Shown here: piece after piece, positions 21,466-31,034 of the stretch
Layout: every line of letters starts with the position of its first letter
Position numbering within the stretch: the first letter of the stretch is position 1
Assembly: GCA_010356995.1 (NCBI GenBank)
Contig: ML996689.1
Coordinates: forward strand, 1,081,228 to 1,145,227
Direction: 5' to 3'
Source: Trichodelitschia bisporula
Lineage: Eukaryota; Ascomycota; Dothideomycetes; Phaeotrichales; Phaeotrichaceae
Length of the DNA: 64,000 nucleotides
Notes under the pieces: model-generated
Database searches by the model: none
Told to the model about the DNA's origin: nothing
What the model saw: the letters and a program-made list of their open reading frames with translations, nothing else
Program-made: the position numbers and the translations under genes

Positions 21466-22956
21466 CTAGCCACCCATAGCAACTCGTCCCTTCACGTCCG
21501 TCGGGTTGGGCTTCAACCCGCGCTGAACCACAACCCCCTTAACCCCTCCAAACTCTACCATCCCAACATACCCCGGCGCCACCTCCTTCTCAAGAACCTT
21601 CAGCACACTTTCAACCTCCTCCCTGCCCATGGGACTCCGAATCGAATTCTGCACATCCCGCACTAGCGCATGCAGCGGGAATGACACCCGCATCCCTCCC
21701 CGGCCCGCAGCTAACATATCGATAATGTCCAAAACCTCGCTCGCGCGCTGCAGGGCCGCGAGGCGTGCTTTCTCTGCGGCTGATGGGCCGACGGGAGCTA
21801 GTGCCGCAGCAGCTTCCTTTGCGCGGATCCGCTCGAGGAGACCCAGTCCGCGGGAGCCGGGCGTAGAGACCTGCATAGGAGACGCAGCAGCAGGCGTAGC
21901 ATGAACCGAAGGCGAGCCCATCTCCACATCCCCATCACTCGCCTTCACCTGCTTCATCGCAGACCGAACCGAAGGCGAACCCATCTCAACACCCGCATCG
22001 CTAAACTTGACCTGCTTCAGCATAGCCTGAACCGAAGGCAACCCTATCTTAACATCCTCCTCTTCGCTCAACTTCACCCTCTTCAACCGCTTCCCAAGCA
22101 CATCCTCCAGTCGCCGCTGTCCCTTATCCAGGTACGCGGCCGCCTTCTCTTGCCTCAATGGAATGATTTCCGCGCGTGGCAAGCCCCGCACGAAAACGCG
22201 CACATCCTCCTGCCCTTCCATCGCACTCCACTGCCGCCAAGCAGCCCCCAGCCGGGCACGGAACTGCGCTCCCACGGCCTTCTCATCGAACGCCGCCGCC
22301 AGTGTCCCCGCGCGCCGCTGGGCATGCAGTTCGAGCGCGATGACCCCCGGGCGTAAGGTAGTCAGAGTGAAGAGCGCCCTCAGGCTGCCGCGCCGCGCCT
22401 TAGGGCCGAGGGTCACACCGAGCAGCAGCCGGACATCGTCCAGTGTCGTCTTGCGCACGCCCCATGCTTTTGTGATGATCGGGGTTATGGTGCGGATGTC
22501 GACGGGCGACGTCGAGGGGTGGTGCGCGTAGTGCAGCGTGAGCGCAGTGAGGAAGGCTGCGTTCAGGGCGTGCAGATCTAGGATCGCGGAGGGAAGGACG
22601 GGCGGCGCTGAGGTCGTGCTTGTGTCTGTGTCGCAGCGGGAGGGCGAGCTGGATGCTGGCAGTGGAGAACCGGCTGCCGGCGTGGGGGAGCTGTCCAAGC
22701 GCTTGCGCTTGGGCGGTGGGAATTGCGGTGTTAGCGCGAGGGCGGCGAGGGCGCGCTTCAGCGGCTTGGTGGGTGTTGAGGTTGGGGTCTGGGGGATGAG
22801 TTTCTGGCGCTTTGTGGGGAGGGTTTGGGCGGAGGGGGTTGGGGGGGGGGAGGACGGGGCTTTGCGCTTCTTCGGCGCGTGGGAGGGTGTAGAGGTGGGT
22901 TTGGACGGGCGGGTGAAGCTCGTGATAGCCTGCTGCTTCGGGGTTGAGCGCGCCAT
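21466..22956 (-). CDS. Cdt1-like DNA replication licensing factor
   Basis: Cdt1 loads MCM2-7 onto origins with ORC and Cdc6 and must be destroyed in S phase. Single exon, 496 residues, ATG at 22956. Residues 8-15 read QQAITSFT, resembling a PCNA-interacting (PIP) box, with Lys at the +4 position. A Pro/Ser/Lys-rich disordered N-terminus has several KRxR nuclear signals. A winged-helix-like region follows (AILDLHALNAAFLTALTLHY, ITKAWGVRKTTLDDVRLLLG, LRPGVIALELHAQRR), then a triple repeat around KQVKxSDxxVEMGSPSV. The C-terminal winged helix (RLAALQRASEVLDIIDMLAA, SFPLHALVRDVQNSI, EEVESVLKVLEKEVAPGYV) matches the MCM-binding Cdt1 C domain. Divergence is high in this family, so the name rests on domain order and the C-terminal pattern. 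Confidence 0.75.
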   Translation of the reverse strand: MARSTPKQQAITSFTRPSKPTSTPSHAPKKRKAPSSPPPTPSAQTLPTKRQKLIPQTPTSTPTKPLKRALAALALTPQFPPPKRKRLDSSPTPAAGSPLPASSSPSRCDTDTSTTSAPPVLPSAILDLHALNAAFLTALTLHYAHHPSTSPVDIRTITPIITKAWGVRKTTLDDVRLLLGVTLGPKARRGSLRALFTLTTLRPGVIALELHAQRRAGTLAAAFDEKAVGAQFRARLGAAWRQWSAMEGQEDVRVFVRGLPRAEIIPLRQEKAAAYLDKGQRRLEDVLGKRLKRVKLSEEEDVKIGLPSVQAMLKQVKFSDAGVEMGSPSVRSAMKQVKASDGDVEMGSPSVHATPAAASPMQVSTPGSRGLGLLERIRAKEAAAALAPVGPSAAEKARLAALQRASEVLDIIDMLAAGRGGMRVSFPLHALVRDVQNSIRSPMGREEVESVLKVLEKEVAPGYVGMVEFGGVKGVVVQRGLKPNPTDVKGRVAMGG

Positions 22957-23987
22957 CTTGAGCGTTCTGTGACGTGAAGCCGCTCAGGGGAAGAGGATGT
23001 CGCGATGCGGGGGCGTAGCTGGTAGTAGCAAAGCGGAGGTGTCAATGAGCAAGGATGATGGACGAGTGTGTAAAGCAGAGGATGGAGAACTGTATCATGG
23101 AGCGGGGATGAGGATTATGGAAGAGTGAGTTGGGGATGTGGATGTGGAGGAGGTGAAGCGGTGAAGCTTTGGCTTCTTTGTTGTCTGCGAAACGAGGCTG
23201 GGCGACGCCTTTTGCGCGCTAAAGTGCGACGCGCGCCGCGATGGCGCGTGCGTGTCGCGACTGGCATGGCAACACCCATGCTTGGCGGAGATTGGTGGGG
23301 CATGGGTGCACGGGCGTTCGTGACTTTCGTCATCTTGGGGTGGGGAAGGAGGATCACGGAATTTACGGCGGGGAGCATCTTGGTGAGTGTACGGATGTAC
23401 ATCCGCGCTTTGGAGGGTTAACTCGTCTTGCATTTCTTGAGATGGAATGGGAGCTTTTTGTCCCGTGATCGGATCCCGGATTGGGATGAGCTTCCATCGT
23501 GGGTGCGGAGAAGCTTCCGAGGTTCACAACCGACAAAGCCTGTGAAGACACGAGGCCTCCGCCAGTTCGCCAACCCAGCAAGCAATTCTCCAATCAAACT
23601 CCTCTTGGACAAATCATCATGGACAGCCACCTGTAGTAGGCAGAAAACAGACCGGAATGCCTTTCACTGTACCGGTAGCTACCGATCTAGCTGTCTAAGC
23701 CATCCTAGGTATCGAGCACATCGCACAATGGCAACAGTAACTCCGAGGGAATTGACCTTTATCTTTGAGAGTGTAGATTCTTGTAGCCTCTCTACCAGAT
23801 GCTGCGTGCCATGTTGAAATCCGACATAATCCGTATCAAGCCCCCAGTCAATCCACATCTCACAACCAGAGTCATCCCAAGGCTGAACCGACAAGGCAAG
23901 CCGCTACATTACCCTATGCACACTACTACCCCGTGAACACCGTCCGCAAGCATCATAACCATCAAGTTCGTCACCACCTAAACCGAT
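22957..23987. other. Intergenic, Cdt1-like gene leader and spacer
   Basis: Just over 1 kb. No frame has a recognisable domain. The first 450 bp are strongly G-rich on the plus strand (C-rich on the Cdt1 coding strand), which fits the promoter and leader of the minus-strand gene. The rest is unremarkable and probably contains the 3' region of the small gene to the right. Confidence 0.5.
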
Positions 23988-24524
23988 CTACTTGCCGCCG
24001 AACCAGCTGCCAAGCCAGCTCTTGCTAGCAGCAGCCTTCTCCTCGACAGTCTTGTCAAACTTGTCAACAGCAGAGGAAAGATCCTTGCCCACCTCTTTGC
24101 GGTACTCGTCGATCTTCTTCTCCGCACCCGCGCGATAGCCCTCGAGCTTCGCATCCGTCGACCGCGTGGTTTGTTTGGCGGAGGCGGCCTGCGCACCCGG
24201 AGAGTTAGCATCGCGAACGTCAAAGCTGGATGAGACTGGAATGGCATACCCAGTCGTCAACCTTCTGCCCTGCCTCCTCGGCGGACAGCTTGATGCCTGT
24301 CTTGGCCTCCTTGCCGGCGCCGGGGAGGTCGCTCTTGAAGCGGCTCGAGAGCTTCGCGGCGTCGTCTGCGGCGGTTAGTGGAATTGAACAATGTGGAGGG
24401 ACATTGGTATCGTACGCTCGACCTGCTTCTCGGCTACCTTAGGGTTGCCACCGGCCTGGTAGAGGTAGTACGCTGCGCCTGCGGCGGCAACACCACCGGC
24501 GACTTTGACTACGCGGCCTGACAT
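23988..24524 (-). CDS. Small membrane-anchored calcofluor-hypersensitivity-type protein
   Basis: 141 residues from exons 24524-24416, 24365-24250 and 24188-23988. The N-terminus MSGRVVKVAGGVAAAGAAYY is a short membrane anchor. The rest is Ala/Lys/Glu-rich amphipathic helix (DDWAASAKQTTRSTDAKLEG, GAEKKIDEYRKEVGKDLSSA) ending in SWLGSWFGGK. This layout matches the small fungal proteins annotated as calcofluor white hypersensitive protein, whose molecular role is not established; the N-terminus would also suit an organellar membrane. Both splices keep frame and each removes in-frame junk. It is divergent from the DysF-domain gene. The name is a homology guess and the gene structure is more certain than the function. 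Confidence 0.65.
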
Positions 24525-25140
24525 TGCTGTTGAGGGGAATGTAGGGTTTGATGAGTTGAGGAAGGGGTGTTGGAGATGTGAATGGGGGTAGAGACGATGT
24601 GGTGGATGGAAGATAGCAAAAGTAGAGGATCTGCGAGGTGGAGTGAGGTTCTGGCGAGGAGGACGTTAAGAGGAGGAGGGCAAAGTACGTCTCCGCTGCT
24701 TGGAACGAATGAAGCAGGGCGGGTGTGTCCAGCCCTAACAAGGCCAGTCATGTCCAATGACGCAATGCATGAGGGGGGAAGGCCAAGAGGCTGCGGGGAA
24801 AAGTGGTCAAGCCACAACTGGGCAAGCCACAATTGATGGGTTCAGCCAAGCACAAACAAGATCTGGAGCTGAAGATGGGTCGGGTGGACGGCCTGCGAAG
24901 CTCATCACCTGCTCTTCCCCCTCACGAGAGCCTCAATCGTCATGTTGGCATTGAGTGCTGTACTTCTTCTATTCCTTTACTTGTCTTCTTGTTAATAGCC
25001 ACAATAGCACCTAACATCCCTATCCCTCCCCTAATTCTTCCTGTGTCTCTTAGCGTGGTGCAACGGGTGCAACGCGTCTTCCTTGCTTTACACCCTCCCC
25101 ACATATCGACGTAATCTCACTCATCACCCACCCCCGAGCA
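24525..25140. promoter_or_regulatory. Divergent promoter region
   Basis: 616 bp between two divergent start codons. A direct repeat TCAAGCCACAACTGGGCAAG-like (AAGCCACAA at 24812 and 24826) sits near the middle. A pyrimidine-rich tract (CCTATCCCTCCCCTAATTC, near 25019-25037) precedes the rightward gene. No defined regulator site is claimed. Confidence 0.4.
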
Positions 25141-27080
25141 ATGTCCCTCGATGGGCTCGACAGCCGCATCGCACGCCACAGCACAAATGCCTCAACCGTC
25201 TCCGCCGGCCCGCACATCTCCCTCGTCGACCACACCAAGCCCGGCGAGGAGGGAGGGGACCTGCACTTCGAGCCCTCGCGCACCGAGGACGCAGACGACG
25301 ATGCAGATCCTGCCGATTCCGCGTCTCTCCAGAAACGTCGTACGGGTGGCTCCCTGCGCATGACAATCGCCCGTCGGCACTACGCCCGCTCGCGCTGGCA
25401 GCAATACGGGCGGAAGAGCGAGGAGCTGACGGCGCCGGAGGAAGGCGAGGGCGAGGGAGAAGCCGAGGCCAGCGCGACAGCGGATCGCCATGACGGATGG
25501 GGACAAAGCCGACTCGACCGCGGGCGCAAGCGTGTTAAAGACTTGGTCAAAAGCGACAAGAAGGTGCAAGTCAGCGCAGGAGGGTCTGCTGAAGTAGACA
25601 TCCTCTACGAGAACCAACGCGGCTTCTTCCTTTTCGGCGCGCCGCGCTTCTCCGCTGCCTCGCTGCTAAACTTTGATCCTGCCCCCTGGGTCGACGCACG
25701 CTTCCATGACTCCGCCGTCACGATCACGACCGCGCAGGTGCCGGACCCGAGCTGGGAATGGGCGTGGCGGACGTGGTACGTTGACATGAGCGGGGATGTG
25801 GACGAGGAGGGGTGGGAGTATAGCTTGTGGTTCGGGAAGAGCGTGTGGCACGGCTCGCATCCGATGTTTCATAGCTTTGTACGCAGGCGGAGGTGGTTGC
25901 GGAAGAGGGTCAAAAAGAGGGGACATTCTCGGGTCGCGAGCGAGCATGCCTTGAATCCGGATTACTTCACCATCCACTCTCGCGGCAAGAGTCCCGTCGG
26001 AAGCACGAGTGATGCGCCTGCGCCGTCGGCGTCGAATGCGTTTGAGCCTACGCAGTGGGTCGAGGATGACGATGTACGCGACGTACCTGATATTGCGACG
26101 CTGATGAAGTACCTCCGCAAGGCGACTATCGACCGCGAGAAGATTGTGCTTGTTGAGCGGTTCGTTGCGCAGGGTGGCGAGGAGATTTACTACCTGGCCG
26201 ACGAGGTGCGTCAGCTCTCCAATTTCTTTCCTTAACCTTCACCGCTGATACTGTAGCTCAGATGTCCGCCATCATGTCACTCCTCGTGTTCCAAAACAGC
26301 CGCCGCCAGCTGCTCACCCTCCTCATGACGCGCTTCGACGCGGCTGCCAGCCATCGCGACGAACATGCCCAGCGCGGCGAGGCAGAGGATGCAGTGGAGA
26401 AGCGGTATATTGATCATCTGCTTAAGTCGGTAAAGGCGGCGCAGGACGAGTGTAAGCGGCTGGAGTATTGGTCTGATGTCAAGCGGACGAGTCGCCGGAG
26501 TGAATCACTGAATGGCGCCGACCAGGGGAGGTGGCGGCATGGGTGCAAGAGTGGGGATGGGACTGGGGATTACGGGGCTGATGAGAGCCATGAACAACGG
26601 GCTGAGAAGGCCAAGGGCAAGGGGAAGGAGGACAGTTCGGCCAGCCCGGGCAGTCCCCAGCAGCTTAGCAGCCCGACGGAGTTGTTGCAGAAGTACGCGG
26701 ATGAGCTGGAGTTGGATGGGGCGCATGAGGGGGCGGAGGGGAAAGGCAACGAGAGGAAGCGCAGGATTCCTAGTCCTGGTGAGCTTTCAAGTCGCTTGGT
26801 TGAACGTGTTCGATCTTTCCGCAGGGAGCGGCCGGTGGAGGGCGAGGATGTCCAGGTCCCGGGACAATGGGATGAGAGCGGTGATGCGCAGCCTGGAGCA
26901 GAGGATGATACCAAGACTGGAGGCAAGGAGGAGAAGGCCACGGATACCGAGGGGAAGACAGAGACTGACCCTGAAACGGAGACAGAGGTTCATGAGGGGG
27001 GAAAGACATCGAGCCGGGAGATACTGAATGTGAATAGTGGCGACGAGGAGCGCGGGGCTGGGAATCCGGACGTGGATTGA
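25141..27080 (+). CDS. DysF (peroxin/ferlin) domain protein, Mug65/Spo73-like
   Basis: Exons 25141-26205 and 26262-27080 give 627 residues. The paired DysF pattern is clear around residues 200-260: WEWAWRTWYVDMSGDVDEEG, WEYSLWFGKSVWHG, HSFVRRRRWLRKRVKKRG, with the alternating Trp/Arg stacking motifs of the fold. N-terminal of it is an acidic stretch (EEGEGEGEAEA) and GFFLFGAPRFSAASLLNFDP, which often precedes DysF in fungal peroxins and Mug65. The splice joins YYLADE to MSAIMSLLVFQNSRRQLLTL. The last ~200 residues are highly charged and disordered. Fission-yeast mug65 and budding-yeast SPO73, relatives by domain, act at meiotic prospore membranes; Pex23/30-type DysF proteins act in peroxisome/ER membranes. 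No membrane span is obvious here, favouring the Spo73/Mug65 side. Confidence 0.8.
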
Positions 27081-27540
27081 GGACACCTTCAGTACTTTCG
27101 GGTGCGTTCCTGTGGTTGAGCTATGTTAGTGAGAGTTGGTTTTATACTCACAATCCCGAACTGGTTGGGGTGGTTCGCGGTGTTTGGCCTGGTTCAGGGG
27201 CTCGTGAAACACCTTTCTTGTAGCTTCACGGGGCTGCAACATCCACCACCAGAAAGAACTAGCGATACATTTCTATGCCAGTTGTCCGTACATTTATACG
27301 CCGGTCATTCCGTCTGCACAGTGGGATGTACGGGACTCACTATTGGCCTTCCTGTGGATATTTAAGCGGTCCGCCCGCCTTCTTCCTCCTCTTCTTTTCC
27401 ACATCCTCCTTCTTCCCACCACCAAGCCCCCTTGCCCTTCTCTTCGCTCTCCGAAAGCAAGCTGTTGCCCCTGCACGTTCGTTCAAAGCCCTGGGAACTT
27501 GGTTCTGGTTAAGTAAGACTTTTAATACTCTTGGTCAGAT
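27081..27540. other. Upstream region of the acidic repeat gene
   Basis: 460 bp. A GATATTTAAG motif near 27357 could act as a TATA-like element and is followed by a long CT tract (CCTTCTTCCTCCTCTTCTTT), about 150 bp before the ATG at 27541. This is the same layout as the glutamine synthetase promoter and supports the downstream frame being transcribed. Confidence 0.5.
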
Positions 27541-28098
27541 ATGGAGGCGCATGATGAGGCTAGTCCTGATCGTGCGATAGATTTTGCGGAGGATGTGTTC
27601 GGTGTGGAATACTGGAGCGAAGGAGGAGAATGGGAAGATGGTGGGTATGAGCAGTCTGAGGGCTATGAGGAGCCAGCGGAGGATAAGGAGCTCGTCGAAG
27701 ACGAGTGGGAGGACGAGTGGGAGGAGGATCCGGAAGATCTGTTAAGTGTAGAAGACTGGAACGAAGGAGGAGAATGGGAAGAGGCTGGATACGAGCAGTC
27801 TGAGGACTATGAGCAGCCAGTGGAGGATGAGGAGCTCGTCGAAGACGAGTGGGAGGAGGATCTTGAGGCTGAATATGAAGATGGAGAGGTCCTGTCCGCC
27901 GGGGGCTCCTCATCTTCCTCATTCTCCACGCTCGGCATGAATCTGTCAGGGCATCGAGACATGAGATGGGCTCACAAATTACAGAAGACAGTGGTGCCGA
28001 GCAGGAAGCATGCGAAAAAGAACGCGCTGAAGAAACGGGAAGGAAAGCGAAAGATAAAAAAGCAGAGGGTGGCGCACGGCGTTTACGGGCTGTTTTAG
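27541..28098 (+). CDS. Acidic tandem-repeat protein with basic C-terminus (hypothetical)
   Basis: 185 residues, single exon, starting MEAHDEASPD. Two tandem copies of about 48 and 37 residues follow: copy 1 from WSEGGEWEDGGYEQSEGYEE, copy 2 from WNEGGEWEEAGYEQSEDYEQ, each continuing to an ELVEDEWE block. A Ser-rich hinge (GGSSSSSFSTLG) then leads to a Lys/Arg-rich tail (RKHAKKNALKKREGKRKIKK). The body is among the most acidic in the window and the tail among the most basic, as seen in some nucleolar or histone/ribosome-binding proteins. I recognise no family. The repeat, balanced start context and TATA-CT upstream layout favour a real gene, possibly lineage-specific. Confidence 0.6.
   Translation: MEAHDEASPDRAIDFAEDVFGVEYWSEGGEWEDGGYEQSEGYEEPAEDKELVEDEWEDEWEEDPEDLLSVEDWNEGGEWEEAGYEQSEDYEQPVEDEELVEDEWEEDLEAEYEDGEVLSAGGSSSSSFSTLGMNLSGHRDMRWAHKLQKTVVPSRKHAKKNALKKREGKRKIKKQRVAHGVYGLF
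27622..27870 (+). repeat. In-frame duplicated acidic repeat units
   Basis: The DNA from about 27622 recurs from about 27766 (offset 144 bp), sharing GAAGGAGGAGAATGGGAAGA and later GAGCTCGTCGAAGACGAGTG exactly. Synonymous and non-synonymous changes are few, so the duplication is fairly recent and in frame. Confidence 0.8.
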
Positions 28099-28521
28099 AG
28101 AACTGGCGGAGGGAAGAAGTCAAATGTTTAAATTCTGGAATCGGTATCGAGTATCTCGCTCAACTGTTGAGGTACTACCCACAGTGATGATAGGAACAAG
28201 GGCTGTATTTTCATTTATCCTGAGTATCCAGTTTCCCATTCGACGAAGCCCCACCCATCCCAACTCGGCAGGTGGTCTGCCGCACGGCCCGCATCCCTGC
28301 ACCGACAAGGCAAACACCACCACAAACCTCTTCCCCTCCCAATGCCCCACCTCACTTTCCGACCCCGCATCAGCAACAGCTTCACCAGCATCACCGCCAC
28401 CCGTCCTATACGTTCTATATATCAAGCTTACAAGCCTTTCCTATATCGTCCCTTCTCCCACTCCCCCTTCTGCAGAACAAAGCCCGCCTGGCCCTACCTC
28501 TACGCGCCCAAAAACCCCACC
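28099..28521 (+). promoter_or_regulatory. Dug1 leader with in-frame upstream ATG
   Basis: The stretch before the dipeptidase start stays open in the same frame back to an ATG at 28342. It would add 60 residues rich in Arg/Ser/Pro/Tyr with no acidic residue (RPIRSIYQAYKPFLYRPF region). The downstream ATG at 28522 has the better context (ACCATGG). This layout suits dual targeting by two starts, or a simple leader. Confidence 0.45.
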
Positions 28522-30011
28522 ATGGCCCCACAACTCGACGCCTACTTCAGCCAGGTTGATAGCCTGAGCGAGCACTTCATTAACCGTCTCCGGGAGGCCG
28601 TCGCAATTCCGTCCGTCAGCGCCGAGGATGAGCGCCGGCCGGATGTCGTCAAGGTAACCAGCCTTCCTTCCCTGTCAAAGGAAACTTCATCTAACATCTA
28701 CCGCAGATGGGCGAGTGGCTCGGCAGCCAGCTCAAGTCCCTGGGCGCCGAAGTTGAGCTCCGCCCGCTCGGCAAGCAGCCAGGCAAGGAGCACCTCGACC
28801 TGCCCCCCGTCGTGCTGGCGCGGTACGGCCGCGACGCGAAGAAGCGCACGATCCTCGTATACGGGCACTACGACGTGCAGCCTGCGCTGCCAGAGGACGG
28901 ATGGGCGACGGACCCCTTCAAACTCACCGTCGACGACAAAGGGCGCATGTACGGGCGCGGCTCGACAGACGACAAGGGCCCGGTGCTCGGGTGGGTGAAT
29001 GCGATTGAGGCGCACCAGAAGGCAGGAATCGACTTCCCTGTCAACCTGCTCATGTGCTTTGAGGGCATGGAGGAGTATGGGAGTGAGGGGTTGGATGACC
29101 TGATCGAGGCGGAGGCGAAGAAGTACTTCGCTGATGCGGACGCTGTCTGCATTTCGGATAACTACTGGCTTGGGACGGAGAAGCCGTGCCTCACATATGG
29201 CCTGCGCGGATGCATTTACTATTCCATCGAGGTGTCGGGCCCGGGACAGGATTTGCATAGCGGTGTTTTCGGCGGCACGGCGCATGAGCCTATGACCGAT
29301 CTTGTTAAGCTCATGGGCACTTTGGTCGATGTGGACGGCACGATCCGTGTTCCTGGCTTGAACGAGTTGGTCGCACCGCTGACGGATAAGGAGAAGGCTT
29401 TGTACAAGGACATCGCCTTCACGATGGACAACCTGTACGAGTCGCTCGGGTCCACGACGGGCATCCACGCAGACAAGGAGCGCACACTCATGGGCCGCTG
29501 GCGCTTCCCCTCCCTCTCGCTGCACGGCGTCGAGGGCGCATTTTCAGCTCCGGGCGCAAAGACCGTCATCCCCGCCAAAGTCATCGGCAAATTCAGCATC
29601 CGCATCGTACCGGATATGGAAATCGACGAGGTCAACAAGCTGGTGATCAAGTACCTGGACGAGCAGTTCGCGAAGCTGGGGAGCAAGAACAGCTACAAGA
29701 CGGTTGTGCAGCATGCGGGGAAGTGGTGGGTTGCGAGTCCTGCGCACTGGAACTTCACGGCGGCGGGCAAGGCGGTTGAGCGGGTTTGGGGGGTCAAGCC
29801 GGATCTTACGCGCGAGGGCGGGAGTATTCCTGTCACGTTGACGTTTGAGCAGGCGACGGGAAAGAATGTGCTCCTGCTGCCGATGGGGAGCAGCACGGAT
29901 GCGGCGCATAGCATTAATGAGAAGCTGGATCGGAGGAACTATGTTGAGGGGATTAAGCTGCTGGGTGCGTATCTGCACTACGTTGCGGAGGAACCGATGG
30001 TTGAGCAATAG
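28522..30011 (+). CDS. DUG1: Cys-Gly metallodipeptidase (M20, Dug1/CNDP2-like)
   Basis: Hydrolyses Cys-Gly and other dipeptides. In fungi it completes glutathione breakdown in the cytosol together with Dug2/Dug3. Exons 28522-28653 and 28707-30011 give 478 residues, the usual length. The two-metal site is intact: H in GHYDVQP, D in GRGSTDDKGP, the Glu pair in GMEEYGSEG, D in CISDNYW, and H in GSSTDAAHS near the C-terminus. The lid domain motif SGPGQDLHSGVFGG is also present. The splice joins DVVK to MGEWLGSQLKSLGAEVELRP. An in-frame upstream ATG could add a presequence-like extension. The antisense strand has a long frame that is a shadow of the biased codon use here. Confidence 0.95.
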
Positions 30012-30454
30012 GCGACAACTAGTAGTTTTTGGATTCTGTAGTTGGATGAATGGCATGAGGTTTTTGGTTCTTGTAGTCTACACCGTCACAGTGTCAAAGG
30101 AGTTCTCAGTGACTTAAACCGGGCCCAGAAGGAAACGTTTAAGGACGGAGAGGTTGATGAGTCAAAAAGTGAAGTTCAGCCAGACTGTCAGGGACTGGGA
30201 AGCTAGATTAAAAAGTCAATGGATGCTACGGATGTATATTGTGGTGTACGTAGTACAGTGAGGAATTGAGCCCGGGTGTTGACGGAACCGGCTAAACGCC
30301 GAGCCCCAGCCTCGCGGGCCGATTTCGGTTACAGCTGCACACACAACCAAAAAAGAGGACCCGTCCCATCGTCCCATTCCATATTCTCTCTGCAGCCTAA
30401 AAAAAACATGACGCGTCGCACATCAGACCAAAGGCAAAAGAAGAGGATCTCATA
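30012..30454. other. Intergenic between Dug1 and tRNA-Glu
   Basis: 443 bp. AT-rich patches and nothing coding. An A-rich tract on the plus strand (AAAAAAAC near 30399) lies just downstream of the minus-strand tRNA. On the tRNA strand this is a T run suited to polymerase III termination; another short T run near 30441 is closer. Confidence 0.5.
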
Positions 30455-30547
30455 TTCCGATACCGGGAATCGAACCCGGGCCTACCCGGCGCCGAAGCTA
30501 ACTCTTCTGATGAGAGCGGGTGATCCTAACCACTAGACCATATCGGA
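30455..30547 (-). tRNA. tRNA-Glu (anticodon CTC) with 21-nt intron
   Basis: The minus strand folds as a complete cloverleaf: acceptor TCCGATA (30547-30541) pairs TATCGGA, with discriminator A at 30455. The D arm is GGTCTAGTGGTTAGGATC. The anticodon stem ACCCG/CGGGT flanks the loop C-T-CTC-A, anticodon at 30514-30512. The T arm is CCGGG-TTCGATT-CCCGG, with the B box intact. An intron of 21 nt (30510-30490) sits one base after the anticodon, the standard eukaryotic site. No CCA is encoded. Confidence 0.97.
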
Positions 30548-31034
30548 TGGTATGCTTTGATGGAAGGAGTTTGCAGGGTTTTAAAACATAAGGCGTCAAA
30601 AAGAAATTGGTGCATGAGTGCCTAAGGCAGTTTTCAACAGGGGGGCCACGAGGCTGAAAGACGCCGACGTCCAACTTCCATGTGTCCGGACTCGAAATCC
30701 CATCACCTCTCCACAACCCTCAGTTAACCAAAGCTTCGAGTGACCCAGTACACAAGAGACATGTCTAAAAAGACCGATAGGGATATGTTTCTCGTCTCCT
30801 TTAATGGGTCAAGGTATCCAACCCGAGAAACTAGCCCAAGCCTACTGTAAGCCAAAAAGAATGTGCATACATCTCCACAGTCTCCATCTATAAACAAAAC
30901 TGTTACCAATCCAGAAAGCAAACCCCCGATTAAAAGATCTCATGCACCTTCCCCCCATCGTCATCTTCATCGACATCGTCTACCAGGGTAAACGGTAAAC
31001 CATCTACACCCCAGATCGCAGCACCAAGCCTCCA
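30548..31034. other. Intergenic, no supported gene
   Basis: 487 bp beyond the tRNA 5' end. No recognisable coding frame or promoter element was seen; AT content rises slightly. Confidence 0.5.

Noticed and set aside
28698-29525. 275-codon frame antisense to Dug1
   Set aside because: It mirrors the strong third-position bias of Dug1, has no recognisable motif, and the sense strand encodes a complete enzyme.
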